Part shown: positions 28,872 to 37,587 of the stretch, piece by piece
Layout of the letters: each line of letters opens with the position of its first letter
How positions within the stretch are numbered: position 1 is the stretch's first letter
From: Janthinobacterium sp. 17J80-10
Lineage (GTDB): Bacteria > Pseudomonadota > Gammaproteobacteria > Burkholderiales > Burkholderiaceae_D
Direction: 5' to 3'
NCBI RefSeq assembly: GCF_004114795.1
Contig: NZ_CP035311.1
Span: 2,418,001-2,482,000, forward strand
Length of the DNA: 64,000 nt
Translations under genes and position numbers: made by a program
Notes under the pieces: generated by a model
Seen by the model: only the letters and a program-made list of their open reading frames with translations
Told to the model about the DNA's origin: nothing
The model's database searches: none

Positions 28872-30230
28872 TCATAACTCGACCTGTTCCAGGTATTCCG
28901 GCACCCGGCAGTTCCACTTGAGCTCTTCCTGGATACGCCGCCGCAGGGCGTCCGCAGCATCGGCTTCGCCATGGACGATGAATGTCTCTTTCGGCGCCTC
29001 CTCGAACCCCGCCAGCCAGTCCATGATGCCGTTGCAATCCGCATGGGCCGACAGGTTGTCGATCTGCGCCACCACCGCCCGCACCTGGACATAGCCGCCA
29101 TGAATCTTGATCGTATCGGCGCCGGCCAGCATGGCAGCCCCACGCGTGCCGCCGGCCTGGTAGCCTGCGAACAGGATGGTGTTGCGGTGATCGGGTGCGA
29201 ATGCCTTGAGGTGGTGGAGCACGCGCCCGCCGGTGGCCATGCCGCTGGCGGAAATGATGACCTTGGGTTGCTGCTTACGGTCGATTTCCATCGAATCCGC
29301 AACCGCGTTGACCAGCACGGCGCCCTGACACACGGCGCGCGACAGCGCCTGCGTCAGCTTGTGCTCGGCGTGATGACGGTGATAGATCCGCGTCGCGTCG
29401 CCCGCCATGGGGCTGTCCAGATAGACCGGCAGGCTGGCGGGAATCGAGCCGGCCTGCTTCAACTGGTAGATGTAGTACAGCAATTCCTGCGCACGGCCCA
29501 CCGCGAAAGCCGGGATCACGACGACACCGCCGCGTGCAATCGTGGCACGGATGTGCTCGCCCAGCACCTCCATGGGATCGGCATTGCCGTGCAAGCGGTT
29601 GCCATAGGTCGATTCCACCAGCAGGTAATCGGTGCGCGCGATACGGGTCGGCGCCGGCATGATGGGATCGTCGGCGCGGCCCAGGTCGCCGGAAAAGGTG
29701 ATGCTGCGCTTGTCGTGGCGAATGGTAACGATGGCGGCGCCAAGGATATGTCCGGCAGGATGGAGCTCGGCAGTAATGGCGTCAACGATGTCGGATGGCT
29801 TGCCGAATTCGAGCGGCGAGAAATACTTCAGCGCATGATGCGCGTCGTCTTCCGTGTACAAGGGCAAGGCCGGCGCATGTTTGGAAAAGCCATGGCGATT
29901 GGCAAAAGCGGCATCCTCTTCCTGCAGGTGGCCGCTGTCCGGCAAGAGAATCTTGCACAGGTCGTAAGTGGCGGCGCTGCAATAGATCTTGCCACGAAAA
30001 CCCTGCCGCACCAGCAGCGGCAGGTAGCCGCTGTGATCCAGGTGCGCATGCGTCAGCACCACCGCATCCACTTCGGCGGGCGGCACCGGCAGTGGCGACC
30101 AGTTGCGCAGGCGCAGTTGCTTGTAGCCCTGGAACAGGCCGCAATCGACCAGGATCTGCGCACCGCCCGCATGCAGCAGGTATTTGGAACCGGTCACGGT
30201 GCCGGTGGCGCCGAGAAACTGAATACGCAT
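28872..30230 (-). CDS. MBL-fold beta-CASP hydrolase (RNA-processing type)
   Basis: Metallo-beta-lactamase fold with a beta-CASP insertion, the family of CPSF73-type RNA endonucleases. The start at 30230 (MRIQFLGATGTVTGSKYLL) gives 452 residues. Zinc motifs: THAHLDHSGYLP, the His in ELHPAGHILGA, the Asp in FSGDLGR. The beta-CASP part has VVIPAFAVGRAQELLYYI and the C-terminal motifs ISASGMATGGRVLHHL and LSAHADCNGI. No obvious operon partner. RNA cleavage is the family expectation, not shown here. Confidence 0.93.
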   Translation of the reverse strand: MRIQFLGATGTVTGSKYLLHAGGAQILVDCGLFQGYKQLRLRNWSPLPVPPAEVDAVVLTHAHLDHSGYLPLLVRQGFRGKIYCSAATYDLCKILLPDSGHLQEEDAAFANRHGFSKHAPALPLYTEDDAHHALKYFSPLEFGKPSDIVDAITAELHPAGHILGAAIVTIRHDKRSITFSGDLGRADDPIMPAPTRIARTDYLLVESTYGNRLHGNADPMEVLGEHIRATIARGGVVVIPAFAVGRAQELLYYIYQLKQAGSIPASLPVYLDSPMAGDATRIYHRHHAEHKLTQALSRAVCQGAVLVNAVADSMEIDRKQQPKVIISASGMATGGRVLHHLKAFAPDHRNTILFAGYQAGGTRGAAMLAGADTIKIHGGYVQVRAVVAQIDNLSAHADCNGIMDWLAGFEEAPKETFIVHGEADAADALRRRIQEELKWNCRVPEYLEQVEL

Positions 30231-30412
30231 CTTCGTCCTCCTCCAGTGCGCCGCGCCGCCGCTGGTGATCCGCGGCCGGCGCAACTGTTCCATTGCAAGA
30301 CATGTAAACAATTCTAGCCTGCCACCTTGTTTTTAGCGAAAGGAATTAGCGGCCGGCCTCGAATCGTGATAAAAATGCCATCCGTAGCGATTTCCCCATT
30401 GTCGACAGCACC

Positions 30413-31249
30413 ATGCAGAAAACACTTAACATCATCGGCGCCGGCAAGCTCGGCCAGGCACTCGGAAGATTGTGGTTCGACAGCGCCACCTTCCGCCTGC
30501 ATGATGTCCTCAACCGGTCGCTCGCCAGCGCGCAGCGCGCAGCGGAATTCATCGGCGCCGGCAAGGCCATCGACAACCGGTCGGAATTGCGCCCTGCGGA
30601 TGTATATCTGATCGCCACGCCTGACGACCGGATTGCCGCGAGCTGTGACGCACTGGCGCAATCCGGCCTGCTTCATAGCGGCAGCATCGTCTTCCATTGC
30701 AGCGGCGCGCTGCCGTCATCGGTCTTGCAGGCGGCTGCCGGGCGGGGTGCGGCGGTAGCATCCATTCACCCGATTCGCAGTTTCGCCGCCCCTGCCGAGG
30801 TCGTGAAAAGCTTCGCAGGCACCTGGTGCGGCATGGAAGGCGATGCGCGCGCACTTGCGCTGCTGGCGCCCGCCTTCACCGCCATCGGCGCGCATACGGT
30901 GCCAATCAGGGCGGACGCGAAAATCCATTATCACGCCGGCGCAGTCTTTGCCAGCAACTACCTCGTGACCTTGCTCGACGTCGCCCGGCAATCATACATG
31001 CGGGCAGGAATTGCGCCGGATGTTGCCCTGCTGATGATCGCCCCGCTGGTGCGGGAAACCGTCGACAACGTGTTCAGGCTGGGACCGGAAGGCGCGCTGA
31101 CCGGGCCGATCGCGCGCGGCGACATTGCCACCGCTGAAAGGCAGCGTCAGGCAGTGACGGCGGCAGATCCGGCGCATGGCGAAATCTATGCGCTCTTCAT
31201 GCAGCTTACGCGCGAACTTGCCGCCCGGCGCCAGCCTGTGCAGAATTAG
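30413..31249 (+). CDS. Rossmann-like DUF2520 domain protein
   Basis: 278 residues. N-terminal Rossmann fold with IIGAGKLGQALGRLW, then LIATPDDRIA and FHCSGALPSSVL. The C-terminal helical domain contains IHPIRSFAAP and FASNYLVTLLDVARQ, the layout of DUF2520 proteins related to pyrroline-5-carboxylate/F420-type reductases. Substrate unknown. It is divergent from the beta-CASP gene and is followed eight bases later by arfB. Confidence 0.85.
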   Translation: MQKTLNIIGAGKLGQALGRLWFDSATFRLHDVLNRSLASAQRAAEFIGAGKAIDNRSELRPADVYLIATPDDRIAASCDALAQSGLLHSGSIVFHCSGALPSSVLQAAAGRGAAVASIHPIRSFAAPAEVVKSFAGTWCGMEGDARALALLAPAFTAIGAHTVPIRADAKIHYHAGAVFASNYLVTLLDVARQSYMRAGIAPDVALLMIAPLVRETVDNVFRLGPEGALTGPIARGDIATAERQRQAVTAADPAHGEIYALFMQLTRELAARRQPVQN

Positions 31250-31256
31250 GAACGCC

Positions 31257-31670
31257 ATGTCCCTCGCCCATCCCGTCGTCATTCCCGACAATGAAATCGA
31301 GTTCAGCCAGATCCGCGCGCAAGGCCCCGGCGGGCAAAACGTCAACAAGGTCTCCTGCGCCATCCACCTGCGCTTCGACATCGGCGCCTCCTCGCTGCCC
31401 GAGCATTACAAGGAACGCCTGTTGAAGCTGCGCGACCAGCGCATCACGCGCGAAGGCGTAGTAGTCATCAAGGCGCAGCAATCGCGCAGCCTGGAAAAAA
31501 ACAAGGAAGACGCGCTGCAGCGCCTGCAGGAACTGGTCGAAAGCGTCTCTGTGCTGCCACCCGTGCGCAAGCCGACCCGGCCGACCCGCAGCTCGCAGGC
31601 CAGGCGCATGGACAGCAAGGCGACCCGCGGCAAGATCAAGGCCATGCGCGGCCGCGTCAGCGAGCATTAG
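31257..31670 (+). CDS. arfB: Alternative ribosome-rescue factor ArfB (YaeJ)
   Basis: Codon-independent peptidyl-tRNA hydrolase that frees ribosomes stalled at mRNA ends. The start at 31257 gives 137 residues. The RF1-like GGQ motif is in QGPGGQNVNKV, and the C-terminal tail is basic (RRMDSKATRGKIKAMRGR), as needed to enter the mRNA channel. It follows the DUF2520 gene closely. Confidence 0.95.
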   Translation: MSLAHPVVIPDNEIEFSQIRAQGPGGQNVNKVSCAIHLRFDIGASSLPEHYKERLLKLRDQRITREGVVVIKAQQSRSLEKNKEDALQRLQELVESVSVLPPVRKPTRPTRSSQARRMDSKATRGKIKAMRGRVSEH

Positions 31671-31811
31671 TGTTGCCTCCATGCCGAAGCGCTTCGATTT
31701 CCCCATTGCCTCAATAAGATTCCTTCGCTAGAATCATTCACGGAACATCCCGCAAGGGAACACAGTTCCAGCGTCGCTCGGACGGTTCCGGGCGCTTACG
31801 GAGAACAATGC

Positions 31812-33005
31812 ATGGCTCAATCCCAGAAGCCGCGCAGCTTTGCGCGCATCAATCGCCTTCCCCCCTACGTTTTCAACATCACGGCCGAACTCAAGATGGC
31901 TGCGCGACGGCGCGGCGAAGACATCATCGACCTTTCGATGGGCAATCCCGACGGTCCGACCCCGCAGCATATCGTCGACAAGCTGGTCGACACCGTCAAG
32001 CGGCCCGACACGCATGGTTATTCGGCCTCGAAAGGCATCCCGCGCCTGCGCCGGGCAATTTCGCACTGGTACAAGGACCGTTACGACATCGAGCTTGATC
32101 CCGACAGCGAGGCGATTGTCACCATCGGTTCCAAGGAAGGCCTGGCGCACCTGATGCTGGCCACGCTGGACCGCGGCGACACCGTGCTGGTGCCCAACCC
32201 GAGTTACCCGATCCACATCTGGGGCGCGGTGATCGCGGGCGCCGATATCCGCTCGGTGCGCATGAGCCCGGAGGTGGATTTCTTTGCCGAGCTGGAGCGG
32301 GCAATTCGCGAAAGCTATCCGAAACCGAAGATGATGGTGCTGGGTTTTCCTTCCAACCCGACGGCGCAGTGCGTCGAACTCGATTTCTTCGAGCGCGTGA
32401 TCAGGCTGGCGAAGGAGCATGACATCCTGGTAGTCCACGACCTGGCCTACGCCGATATCGTCTACGACGGCTGGAAAGCCCCGTCGATCATGCAGGTACC
32501 GGGCGCGCGCGACGTTGCCGTGGAATTTTTCACGCTGTCGAAGAGCTATAACATGGCGGGATGGCGCATCGGTTTCATGGTCGGCAACCGCGAACTGGTG
32601 GCGGCGCTGGCGCGCATCAAGAGTTACCACGACTACGGCAGTTTCACGCCAGTGCAGGTGGCGGCGATCGCCGCGCTCGAAGGCGACCAGGGCTGTGTGG
32701 AAGAAATCCGGGCGCAGTACCAGCGCCGCCGCGACGTGCTGGTCAAGGGCTTGCACGAAGCGGGCTGGATGGTGGACAAGCCCAAGGCCTCGATGTACAT
32801 CTGGGCACGCATTCCGGAACAGTACCGCCACCTGGGTTCGCTGGAATTTTCCCGGCTGCTGCTGGAAAAAGCCAAGGTGTGCGTATCGCCGGGGATCGGC
32901 TTTGGCGAATATGGCGACGAATACGTGCGCATGGCGCTGATCGAGAACGAGGCGCGCATCCGCCAGGCGATCCGGGGCATCAAGGCGATGCTGAAGGGCG
33001 CCTAG
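31812..33005 (+). CDS. alaC: PLP-dependent aminotransferase, AlaC type
   Basis: Class I/II aminotransferase, probably glutamate-pyruvate transaminase. 397 residues. [34 protein letters not shown] and the PLP lysine in [15 protein letters not shown] match AlaC/YfdZ. AlaC often precedes homoserine dehydrogenase and threonine synthase genes in betaproteobacteria, but here it is followed by the sulfide module, so the context is unusual. A close second ATG at 31808 is out of frame. Confidence 0.9.
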   Translation: MAQSQKPRSFARINRLPPYVFNITAELKMAARRRGEDIIDLSMGNPDGPTPQHIVDKLVDTVKRPDTHGYSASKGIPRLRRAISHWYKDRYDIELDPDSEAIVTIGSKEGLAHLMLATLDRGDTVLVPNPSYPIHIWGAVIAGADIRSVRMSPEVDFFAELERAIRESYPKPKMMVLGFPSNPTAQCVELDFFERVIRLAKEHDILVVHDLAYADIVYDGWKAPSIMQVPGARDVAVEFFTLSKSYNMAGWRIGFMVGNRELVAALARIKSYHDYGSFTPVQVAAIAALEGDQGCVEEIRAQYQRRRDVLVKGLHEAGWMVDKPKASMYIWARIPEQYRHLGSLEFSRLLLEKAKVCVSPGIGFGEYGDEYVRMALIENEARIRQAIRGIKAMLKGA

Positions 33006-33052
33006 TCGTCGCGCCTGCGTGGAGGCTGCCGAATTCGGGGATGAGAATACCC

Positions 33053-33244
33053 TTAGCGTTTCAGCGAACAGGTATTCAATCCGACCAGTTTGTAAGCCGG
33101 GCAGCGGCTGAAAATCCCAGTCAGCAGCGGTACCAGGCCAATCCAGCCCCACGCACCGATCGCACCTATGAGCGTTGCGCCGATCAGGGCCAGGCCGATG
33201 ACGATACGGATGATGCGGTCGATGTTGCCTACATTTGCTTGCAT
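33053..33244 (-). CDS. DUF2892 small inner-membrane protein
   Basis: 63 residues beginning MQANVGNIDRIIRIVIGL, with two membrane helices, a central GWIGLVPLLTG and RCPAYKLVGLNT, which is the DUF2892/YgaP-tail signature including the cysteine before PAY. YgaP-tail domains are often fused or linked to rhodanese and other sulfur-transfer proteins. It lies 44 bases downstream of the MBL hydrolase and is probably co-transcribed with it in the persulfide module. Confidence 0.9.
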   Translation of the reverse strand: MQANVGNIDRIIRIVIGLALIGATLIGAIGAWGWIGLVPLLTGIFSRCPAYKLVGLNTCSLKR

Positions 33245-33288
33245 GATGTTTTCCTTTTTAAGTGAAAAAAAATACTGCTCCCTGCCCG

Positions 33289-34149
33289 TCACATTGCATT
33301 GACCGGAATCTTGAAATAGCTCACGCCATTGGCTTCCGGCGGCGGCATTTCGCCCGCGCGGATATTCACCTGGATCGAGGGCAAAATCAGCACCGGCATG
33401 TCCAGGGTCGCATCGCGCGCCTGGCGCATTGCCACGAACTGTTCTTCCGTCACGCCCTCGCGCACATGGATATTCTTTTGTTTCTGTTCCACCACCGTCG
33501 TTTCCCACACGGGTTCGCGGCCGTGCGGCGGATAGTCGTGGCACATGAACAGCCGCGTGCCGTCCGGTAGCGACAGCAGCTTGCGGATCGACCGATACAT
33601 GCTGTGCGCATCCCCCCCTGGAAAATCGCAACGGGCGGTGCCGACGTCCGGCATGAACAGCGTGTCACCGACAAAAACCGCATCGCCCACCTTGTAGGCC
33701 ATGTCTGCCGGCGTATGGCCCGGCACGAACAGCACTTCGGCATCGAGCTGACCAATGCTGAAGCGTTCCCCGTCCCTGAAAAGATAATCGAACTGCCTGC
33801 CATCCCCGATAAAATCCTCGCCGAGGTTGAACAGTTTCTTGAACACGCCCTGTACCGTGCGGATCTGTTCGCCGATGGCGATCTTGCCGCCGAGCTGCTC
33901 CTTGATGAAATGCGAGGCCGACAAGTGGTCGGCATGCGCGTGGGTCTCGATGATCCACTCCAGGCGCAAGCCCTGTTCGCGCACGAAATTCACGATGCGC
34001 CCGGCCCCATGGGTCCTTGTTCGGCCCGCATTGTGGTCGTAATCGAGCACCGGGTCGATCACTGCCGCGTGGCCGCCTTTTTCATCGTAGACGACGTAGG
34101 TCACGGTACCCGTGGCATCGTCAAAGAACGAGGCAATTTGTGGCTGCAT
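33289..34149 (-). CDS. MBL-fold hydrolase, BigR-linked (Blh / persulfide dioxygenase-like)
   Basis: Metallo-beta-lactamase-fold protein related to ETHE1 persulfide dioxygenases and to Blh of the bigR operon. The start at 34149 (MQPQIASFFDD) gives about 286 residues. Motifs: ETHAHADHLSASHF (metal site), VPGHTPADMAYKVGD, FVGDTLFMPDVGTARCDFPGG and MCHDYPPHGRE. Predicted role is oxidation of sulfane sulfur (GSSH-like) to sulfite. It diverges from the ArsR regulator across a double palindrome and is followed by a DUF2892 gene. Confidence 0.92.
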   Translation of the reverse strand: MQPQIASFFDDATGTVTYVVYDEKGGHAAVIDPVLDYDHNAGRTRTHGAGRIVNFVREQGLRLEWIIETHAHADHLSASHFIKEQLGGKIAIGEQIRTVQGVFKKLFNLGEDFIGDGRQFDYLFRDGERFSIGQLDAEVLFVPGHTPADMAYKVGDAVFVGDTLFMPDVGTARCDFPGGDAHSMYRSIRKLLSLPDGTRLFMCHDYPPHGREPVWETTVVEQKQKNIHVREGVTEEQFVAMRQARDATLDMPVLILPSIQVNIRAGEMPPPEANGVSYFKIPVNAM

Positions 34150-34171
34150 TTTCACGCTCCATCAGACAAAC

Positions 34172-34209
34172 ACTATATTACTTTATAGTTTATAATATCA
34201 TATATTATA
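34172..34209. promoter_or_regulatory. Tandem AT-rich palindromes (BigR/SqrR-type operator)
   Basis: Two perfect palindromes lie side by side in the 82-base divergent spacer: ACTATA-6-TATAGT (34172-34189) and TATAATAT-3-ATATTATA (34191-34209). The base composition is far more AT-rich than the flanks. They are the likely binding sites for the adjacent ArsR repressor, controlling both directions. Confidence 0.8.
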
Positions 34210-34231
34210 GTCAGGTGAACCTGGAGCGCTT

Positions 34232-34561
34232 ATGGAACTGACCGAAACCCGGCTGGATATCGAACGCATGCGGACCGCCGCCGCCAGGGCCGGCAATGTC
34301 ATGCATGTCCTGTCCAATCCTGACCGCCTCATGCTGCTCTGCCAGTTGGTCCAGGGAGAAAAGTCGGTCAGCGAGCTGGAGGGCTTGCTCGAAATCCGCC
34401 AACCCACCCTGTCGCAACAACTTGGCGTCTTGCGCAATGATGGCCTGGTCAATACCCGCCGTGACGGCAAACGCATTTACTATTCCATTGCTGATATTAA
34501 AGTACTGACCCTGCTAAAGACCCTCTACGACCTGTATTGTCCGCAAGGGCAAGGAGTGTGA
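34232..34561 (+). CDS. bigR: ArsR-family repressor, BigR/SqrR persulfide-sensor type
   Basis: 109 residues with a winged helix (SVSELEGLLEIRQPTLSQQLGVLR as recognition region). Only two cysteines are present, Cys37 (LMLLCQL) and Cys103 (LYCPQ), in the positions of the redox/persulfide-sensing pair of BigR and SqrR. No metal-site cysteine cluster is seen. It leads a run of three membrane sulfur-transport genes and faces the MBL hydrolase. Predicted to release DNA when the cysteines form a sulfide-induced disulfide or polysulfide link. Confidence 0.9.
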   Translation: MELTETRLDIERMRTAAARAGNVMHVLSNPDRLMLLCQLVQGEKSVSELEGLLEIRQPTLSQQLGVLRNDGLVNTRRDGKRIYYSIADIKVLTLLKTLYDLYCPQGQGV

Positions 34562-34562
34562 C

Positions 34563-34997
34563 ATGACCATCGACTGGAACAACTTTACACCCTGGGCCGC
34601 GCTCCTGGGCGGGCTACTGATTGGCCTGGCCGCTGCAGGCTTCGTGCTGGTGAATGGCCGCATTGCCGGCATCAGCGGCATCCTGGGTGGCCTGATCGAA
34701 ACCAGGACCGGCGACAAGTCCTGGCGCATCGCCTTCATAGGCGGCATTCTGGTCGCGCCGCTGGCGTATCAGTTATTCGCCGCGCTGCCGCCGTCGCAAA
34801 TCGACACCAGCTGGCCGGTCCTCGCGAGCGCGGGCCTGCTGACCGGTATCGGCACGCGCTATGGGTCCGGCTGCACCAGCGGCCATGGCGTGTGCGGCTT
34901 GTCGCGCTTGTCGCCGCGCTCGCTGGTAGCCACGCTGGCCTTCATGGGTGCAGGCTTTCTGACCGTGTTTGTCGTTCGCCATCTGCTGGGAGCCTGA
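34563..34997 (+). CDS. YeeE/YedE-family transporter half 1
   Basis: 144 residues with four predicted membrane helices. Contains the characteristic [18 protein letters not shown] motif, whose cysteines are conserved in YeeE/YedE (DUF395) thiosulfate-type uptake proteins. It is the N-terminal half of what is one protein in other organisms. Starts one base after bigR. Probably moves a reduced sulfur compound across the inner membrane. Confidence 0.9.
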   Translation: MTIDWNNFTPWAALLGGLLIGLAAAGFVLVNGRIAGISGILGGLIETRTGDKSWRIAFIGGILVAPLAYQLFAALPPSQIDTSWPVLASAGLLTGIGTRYGSGCTSGHGVCGLSRLSPRSLVATLAFMGAGFLTVFVVRHLLGA

Positions 34998-35001
34998 TGC
35001 C

Positions 35002-35448
35002 ATGAATTCACTGTTTGCCTTCGTTTTTGGCCTGTTGTTCGGACTGGGCCTGATTGTGGCGGGCATGGCCAATCCCGCCAAGGTGCTTGGCTTTCTCGAC
35101 CTCGCCGGCCGCTGGGATCCGTCTCTGGCCATGGTCATGGGCGGCGCCATCGCCGTCGGTGTCGGCGCCTTTGCCCTCGCCAGGCGGCGCACGGTTTCCT
35201 TGCTGGGATTGGCAATGCACCTGCCCAGCGCGCGCCACATCGACAAGCGCCTGGTCGGCGGCAATTTTCTTTTCGGGATCGGCTGGGGCCTGGCAGGCAT
35301 ATGCCCGGGGCCGGCGCTGGTATTGCTGGGCAGCGGCATGGCCGAAGGCGTGATTTTTGTTGTGGCCATGCTCGCCGGCATGGTGATGTATGAAGCCATC
35401 GAACGCAGCCGCGCAAGGCATACGCGGGCATCGGGATCGCCGGCATGA
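35002..35448 (+). CDS. YeeE/YedE-family transporter half 2
   Basis: 148 residues from the ATG at 35002, with four helices. [21 protein letters not shown] and the cysteine-containing [14 protein letters not shown] are the second-half signature of split YeeE/YedE pairs. It follows half 1 by four bases and overlaps the TauE gene by four bases. Confidence 0.9.
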   Translation: MNSLFAFVFGLLFGLGLIVAGMANPAKVLGFLDLAGRWDPSLAMVMGGAIAVGVGAFALARRRTVSLLGLAMHLPSARHIDKRLVGGNFLFGIGWGLAGICPGPALVLLGSGMAEGVIFVVAMLAGMVMYEAIERSRARHTRASGSPA

Positions 35449-36239
35449 CCCTTACCCTGATCCTGGGCCTGTTCATCGGCACCGTACTGGGCATGACCGG
35501 TGCCGGCGGCGCCATCCTGTCGGTGCCGGCGCTGGTGTTCAGCCAGGGCTGGAGCATGCAGCAAGCCGCCCCGGTCGCCCTGGTGGCGGTGGCAATCGGT
35601 GCCGGCATCGGCGCGCTCGAAGGCTTGCGGCAAGGCCTGGTGCGCTACAAGGCGGCACTTCTCATGGCGGCGGTCGGCATGCTGCTGACGCCGCTGGGCA
35701 TGCGCCTGGCGCACGCCTTGCCGCAAACATGGCTGCTGATCCTGTTTTCCGGCGTCATGCTGATCGCCGCCGCACGCCAGCTATACAAGAAGAGTGCCGA
35801 TTCGGATGAATCGATTGCACCGCGCAAGGCCGGTTGGGTCAATCCCGACACTGGACGTTTTCACTGGAATTGGCCCACTGCCCTGCTGCTCGGCGCGATT
35901 GGCGCGCTGACGGGCTTTCTGGCCGGCTTGCTGGGCGTCGGCGGGGCCTTTGCAATGGTGCCGCTGCTGCAGCGCTTCACGAACATTTCCATGCATGGGG
36001 TGGTCGCCACGGCACTGATGGTCACTGCCCTGGTCAGCGCCGGCGGCGTTGCCAGCGCCATCCGGCAGGGCGCCGTACTGCCCCCGCAGATTACGGTCGC
36101 CTTTGCCGTTGCAATTGCCGCGGGCATGATCGCAGGGCGCCTGCTTTCAAGGCAAGTCTCCGGGCGCCAGGTGCAAATCGGTTTTGCTGCCATTCTGGGC
36201 GTCGTAGCGACCAGCATGCTGTTCAAGGCCCTGGGCTAA
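35445..36239 (+). CDS. TauE/SafE-family sulfite/sulfonate exporter
   Basis: 264 residues with about eight hydrophobic segments in two repeats; GMTGAGGAILSVPALV in repeat 1 and GLLGVGGAFAMVPLLQRF in repeat 2 are the family fingerprints. In bigR operons this protein is thought to export the sulfite made by the hydrolase. The ATGA overlap with the preceding gene supports one operon from bigR to here. Confidence 0.9.
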   Translation: MTLTLILGLFIGTVLGMTGAGGAILSVPALVFSQGWSMQQAAPVALVAVAIGAGIGALEGLRQGLVRYKAALLMAAVGMLLTPLGMRLAHALPQTWLLILFSGVMLIAAARQLYKKSADSDESIAPRKAGWVNPDTGRFHWNWPTALLLGAIGALTGFLAGLLGVGGAFAMVPLLQRFTNISMHGVVATALMVTALVSAGGVASAIRQGAVLPPQITVAFAVAIAAGMIAGRLLSRQVSGRQVQIGFAAILGVVATSMLFKALG

Positions 36240-36246
36240 AAACAAA

Positions 36247-36630
36247 TCAACGTCCCCGGGGGGCATAGATGTTGCGCCCTGCCTCATCGATCTGGCGGCG
36301 CAGTTCGCGACGTTCCTCCGGCGACATCCGCCCGCCGCGCCGTCCGTCATCCTGCGGCGCTTGCCAGTAACCGCCTTGTTGCGGCGGGCCATTGCGGAAC
36401 TGGTCGTTATCCCGGCCGCCCCGGCCATCCTGGCCGCCACCGCCGCCACGGCGATCATACTGTTGCTGATCATCATTTCCACGACGCGCCTGCGAGGCTT
36501 GTGCCCATTCCATCTGGCGCTCAAGAGCGGTTCCGCCACCCTGCCAGTCATGGACAGTACGCGCAAACGCGCCCGTCATGCCTAACGTCAGCAACGCGAC
36601 CACGCCCAATTTTCCGAGTGCCAATTTCAT
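36247..36630 (-). CDS. Secreted Gly/Arg/Gln-rich small protein
   Basis: About 127 residues from the ATG at 36630. It has a signal peptide (MKLALGKLGVVALLTLG...AFA), then a low-complexity region dominated by Gly, Arg, Asp and Gln with RRGGGGGQDGRGGRD, and a charged helical C-terminus (MSPEERRELRRQIDEAGR) resembling the short stress-linked motif of secreted acid-response proteins. No family recognised. It converges on the tauE-like gene. Confidence 0.7.
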   Translation of the reverse strand: MKLALGKLGVVALLTLGMTGAFARTVHDWQGGGTALERQMEWAQASQARRGNDDQQQYDRRGGGGGQDGRGGRDNDQFRNGPPQQGGYWQAPQDDGRRGGRMSPEERRELRRQIDEAGRNIYAPRGR

Positions 36631-36749
36631 AAAATTTCTTTCCAAAAACTCCGCGCAAGCTCAAACTGCCGGCAGGCACCCCGCGGGGCCCTACCATCCA
36701 TGAAGCAAGTGTATGCCGCTTCCCGCGCCACTATAAGAAGGTGTTTGGT

Positions 36750-36766
36750 AAAGTGTGTAACACTTT
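36750..36766. promoter_or_regulatory. Palindrome upstream of ompR
   Basis: AAAGTGT-GTA-ACACTTT, a perfect 7-bp dyad 57 bases before the ompR start. It contains a GTGTAACAC core like that in OmpR-binding boxes, so autoregulation is a reasonable guess. Confidence 0.45.
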
Positions 36767-36822
36767 GTAATGCATGGGCGCACATCTATTGCTAAACAGA
36801 ATACTGACGGTACCATAGCAGC

Positions 36823-37581
36823 ATGAATACGACAAATTCCACTGCCAACGCAAATCCCGCCACGCCGCAAGCCAGGGTGCTGGTGGTCGATGACGACCTG
36901 CGCCTGCGCGACTTGTTGCGCCGTTACCTGACGGAACAGGGTTTTCACGTCGTCACCGCGGAAAATGCCCAGGCCATGAACAAGCTGTGGCTGCGCGAGC
37001 GCTACGACATGCTGATCCTCGACCTCATGCTGCCCGGCGAAGATGGCCTTTCCATCTGCCGGCGCCTGCGCGGCGCCGGCGACCAGACGCCGATCATCAT
37101 GTTAACGGCCAAAAGCGAGGACGTCGACCGCATCGTCGGCCTTGAAATGGGCGCCGACGACTACCTTCCCAAGCCTTTCAACCCGCGCGAACTGGTGGCC
37201 CGCATCAATGCCGTCCTGCGCCGCAAGGGCTCGGAAGAAGCGCCGGGTGCGCCCTCGGAAAAACCGCAGGTCTTCGAGTTCGGCGATTTCGTGCTCGACC
37301 TGGGCACGCGCACCCTCAAGAAGAATGGCGCATCCGTATCCCTGACGACGGGAGAATTTTCGGTGCTGAAGGTATTCGCCCGCCATGCACGCCAGCCGCT
37401 CTCGCGCGAAAAACTGATGGAACTGGCGCGCGGCCGCGAGTACGAGGTATTCGACCGCAGCCTGGATGTGCAGATCTCGCGCCTGCGCAAGCTGATCGAA
37501 CCGGACCCCTCCAATCCGCTGTACATCCAGACGGTCTGGGGGCTGGGCTATGTGTTCATTCCCGAAGGCCAGCCGCGCTAG
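36823..37581 (+). CDS. ompR: OmpR-family response regulator
   Basis: 252 residues. Receiver domain with VVDDDLRLRDLLRRYL, the phospho-acceptor Asp in LILDLMLPGEDG, the Thr/Ser site LTAKSEDV and the Lys in DDYLPKPFNP. C-terminal winged-helix DNA-binding domain from about residue 150 ends in TVWGLGYVF. It pairs with the EnvZ-type kinase six bases downstream. Expected to control porins and osmotic responses; the true regulon is unknown. Confidence 0.93.
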   Translation: MNTTNSTANANPATPQARVLVVDDDLRLRDLLRRYLTEQGFHVVTAENAQAMNKLWLRERYDMLILDLMLPGEDGLSICRRLRGAGDQTPIIMLTAKSEDVDRIVGLEMGADDYLPKPFNPRELVARINAVLRRKGSEEAPGAPSEKPQVFEFGDFVLDLGTRTLKKNGASVSLTTGEFSVLKVFARHARQPLSREKLMELARGREYEVFDRSLDVQISRLRKLIEPDPSNPLYIQTVWGLGYVFIPEGQPR

Positions 37582-37587
37582 ACCATA

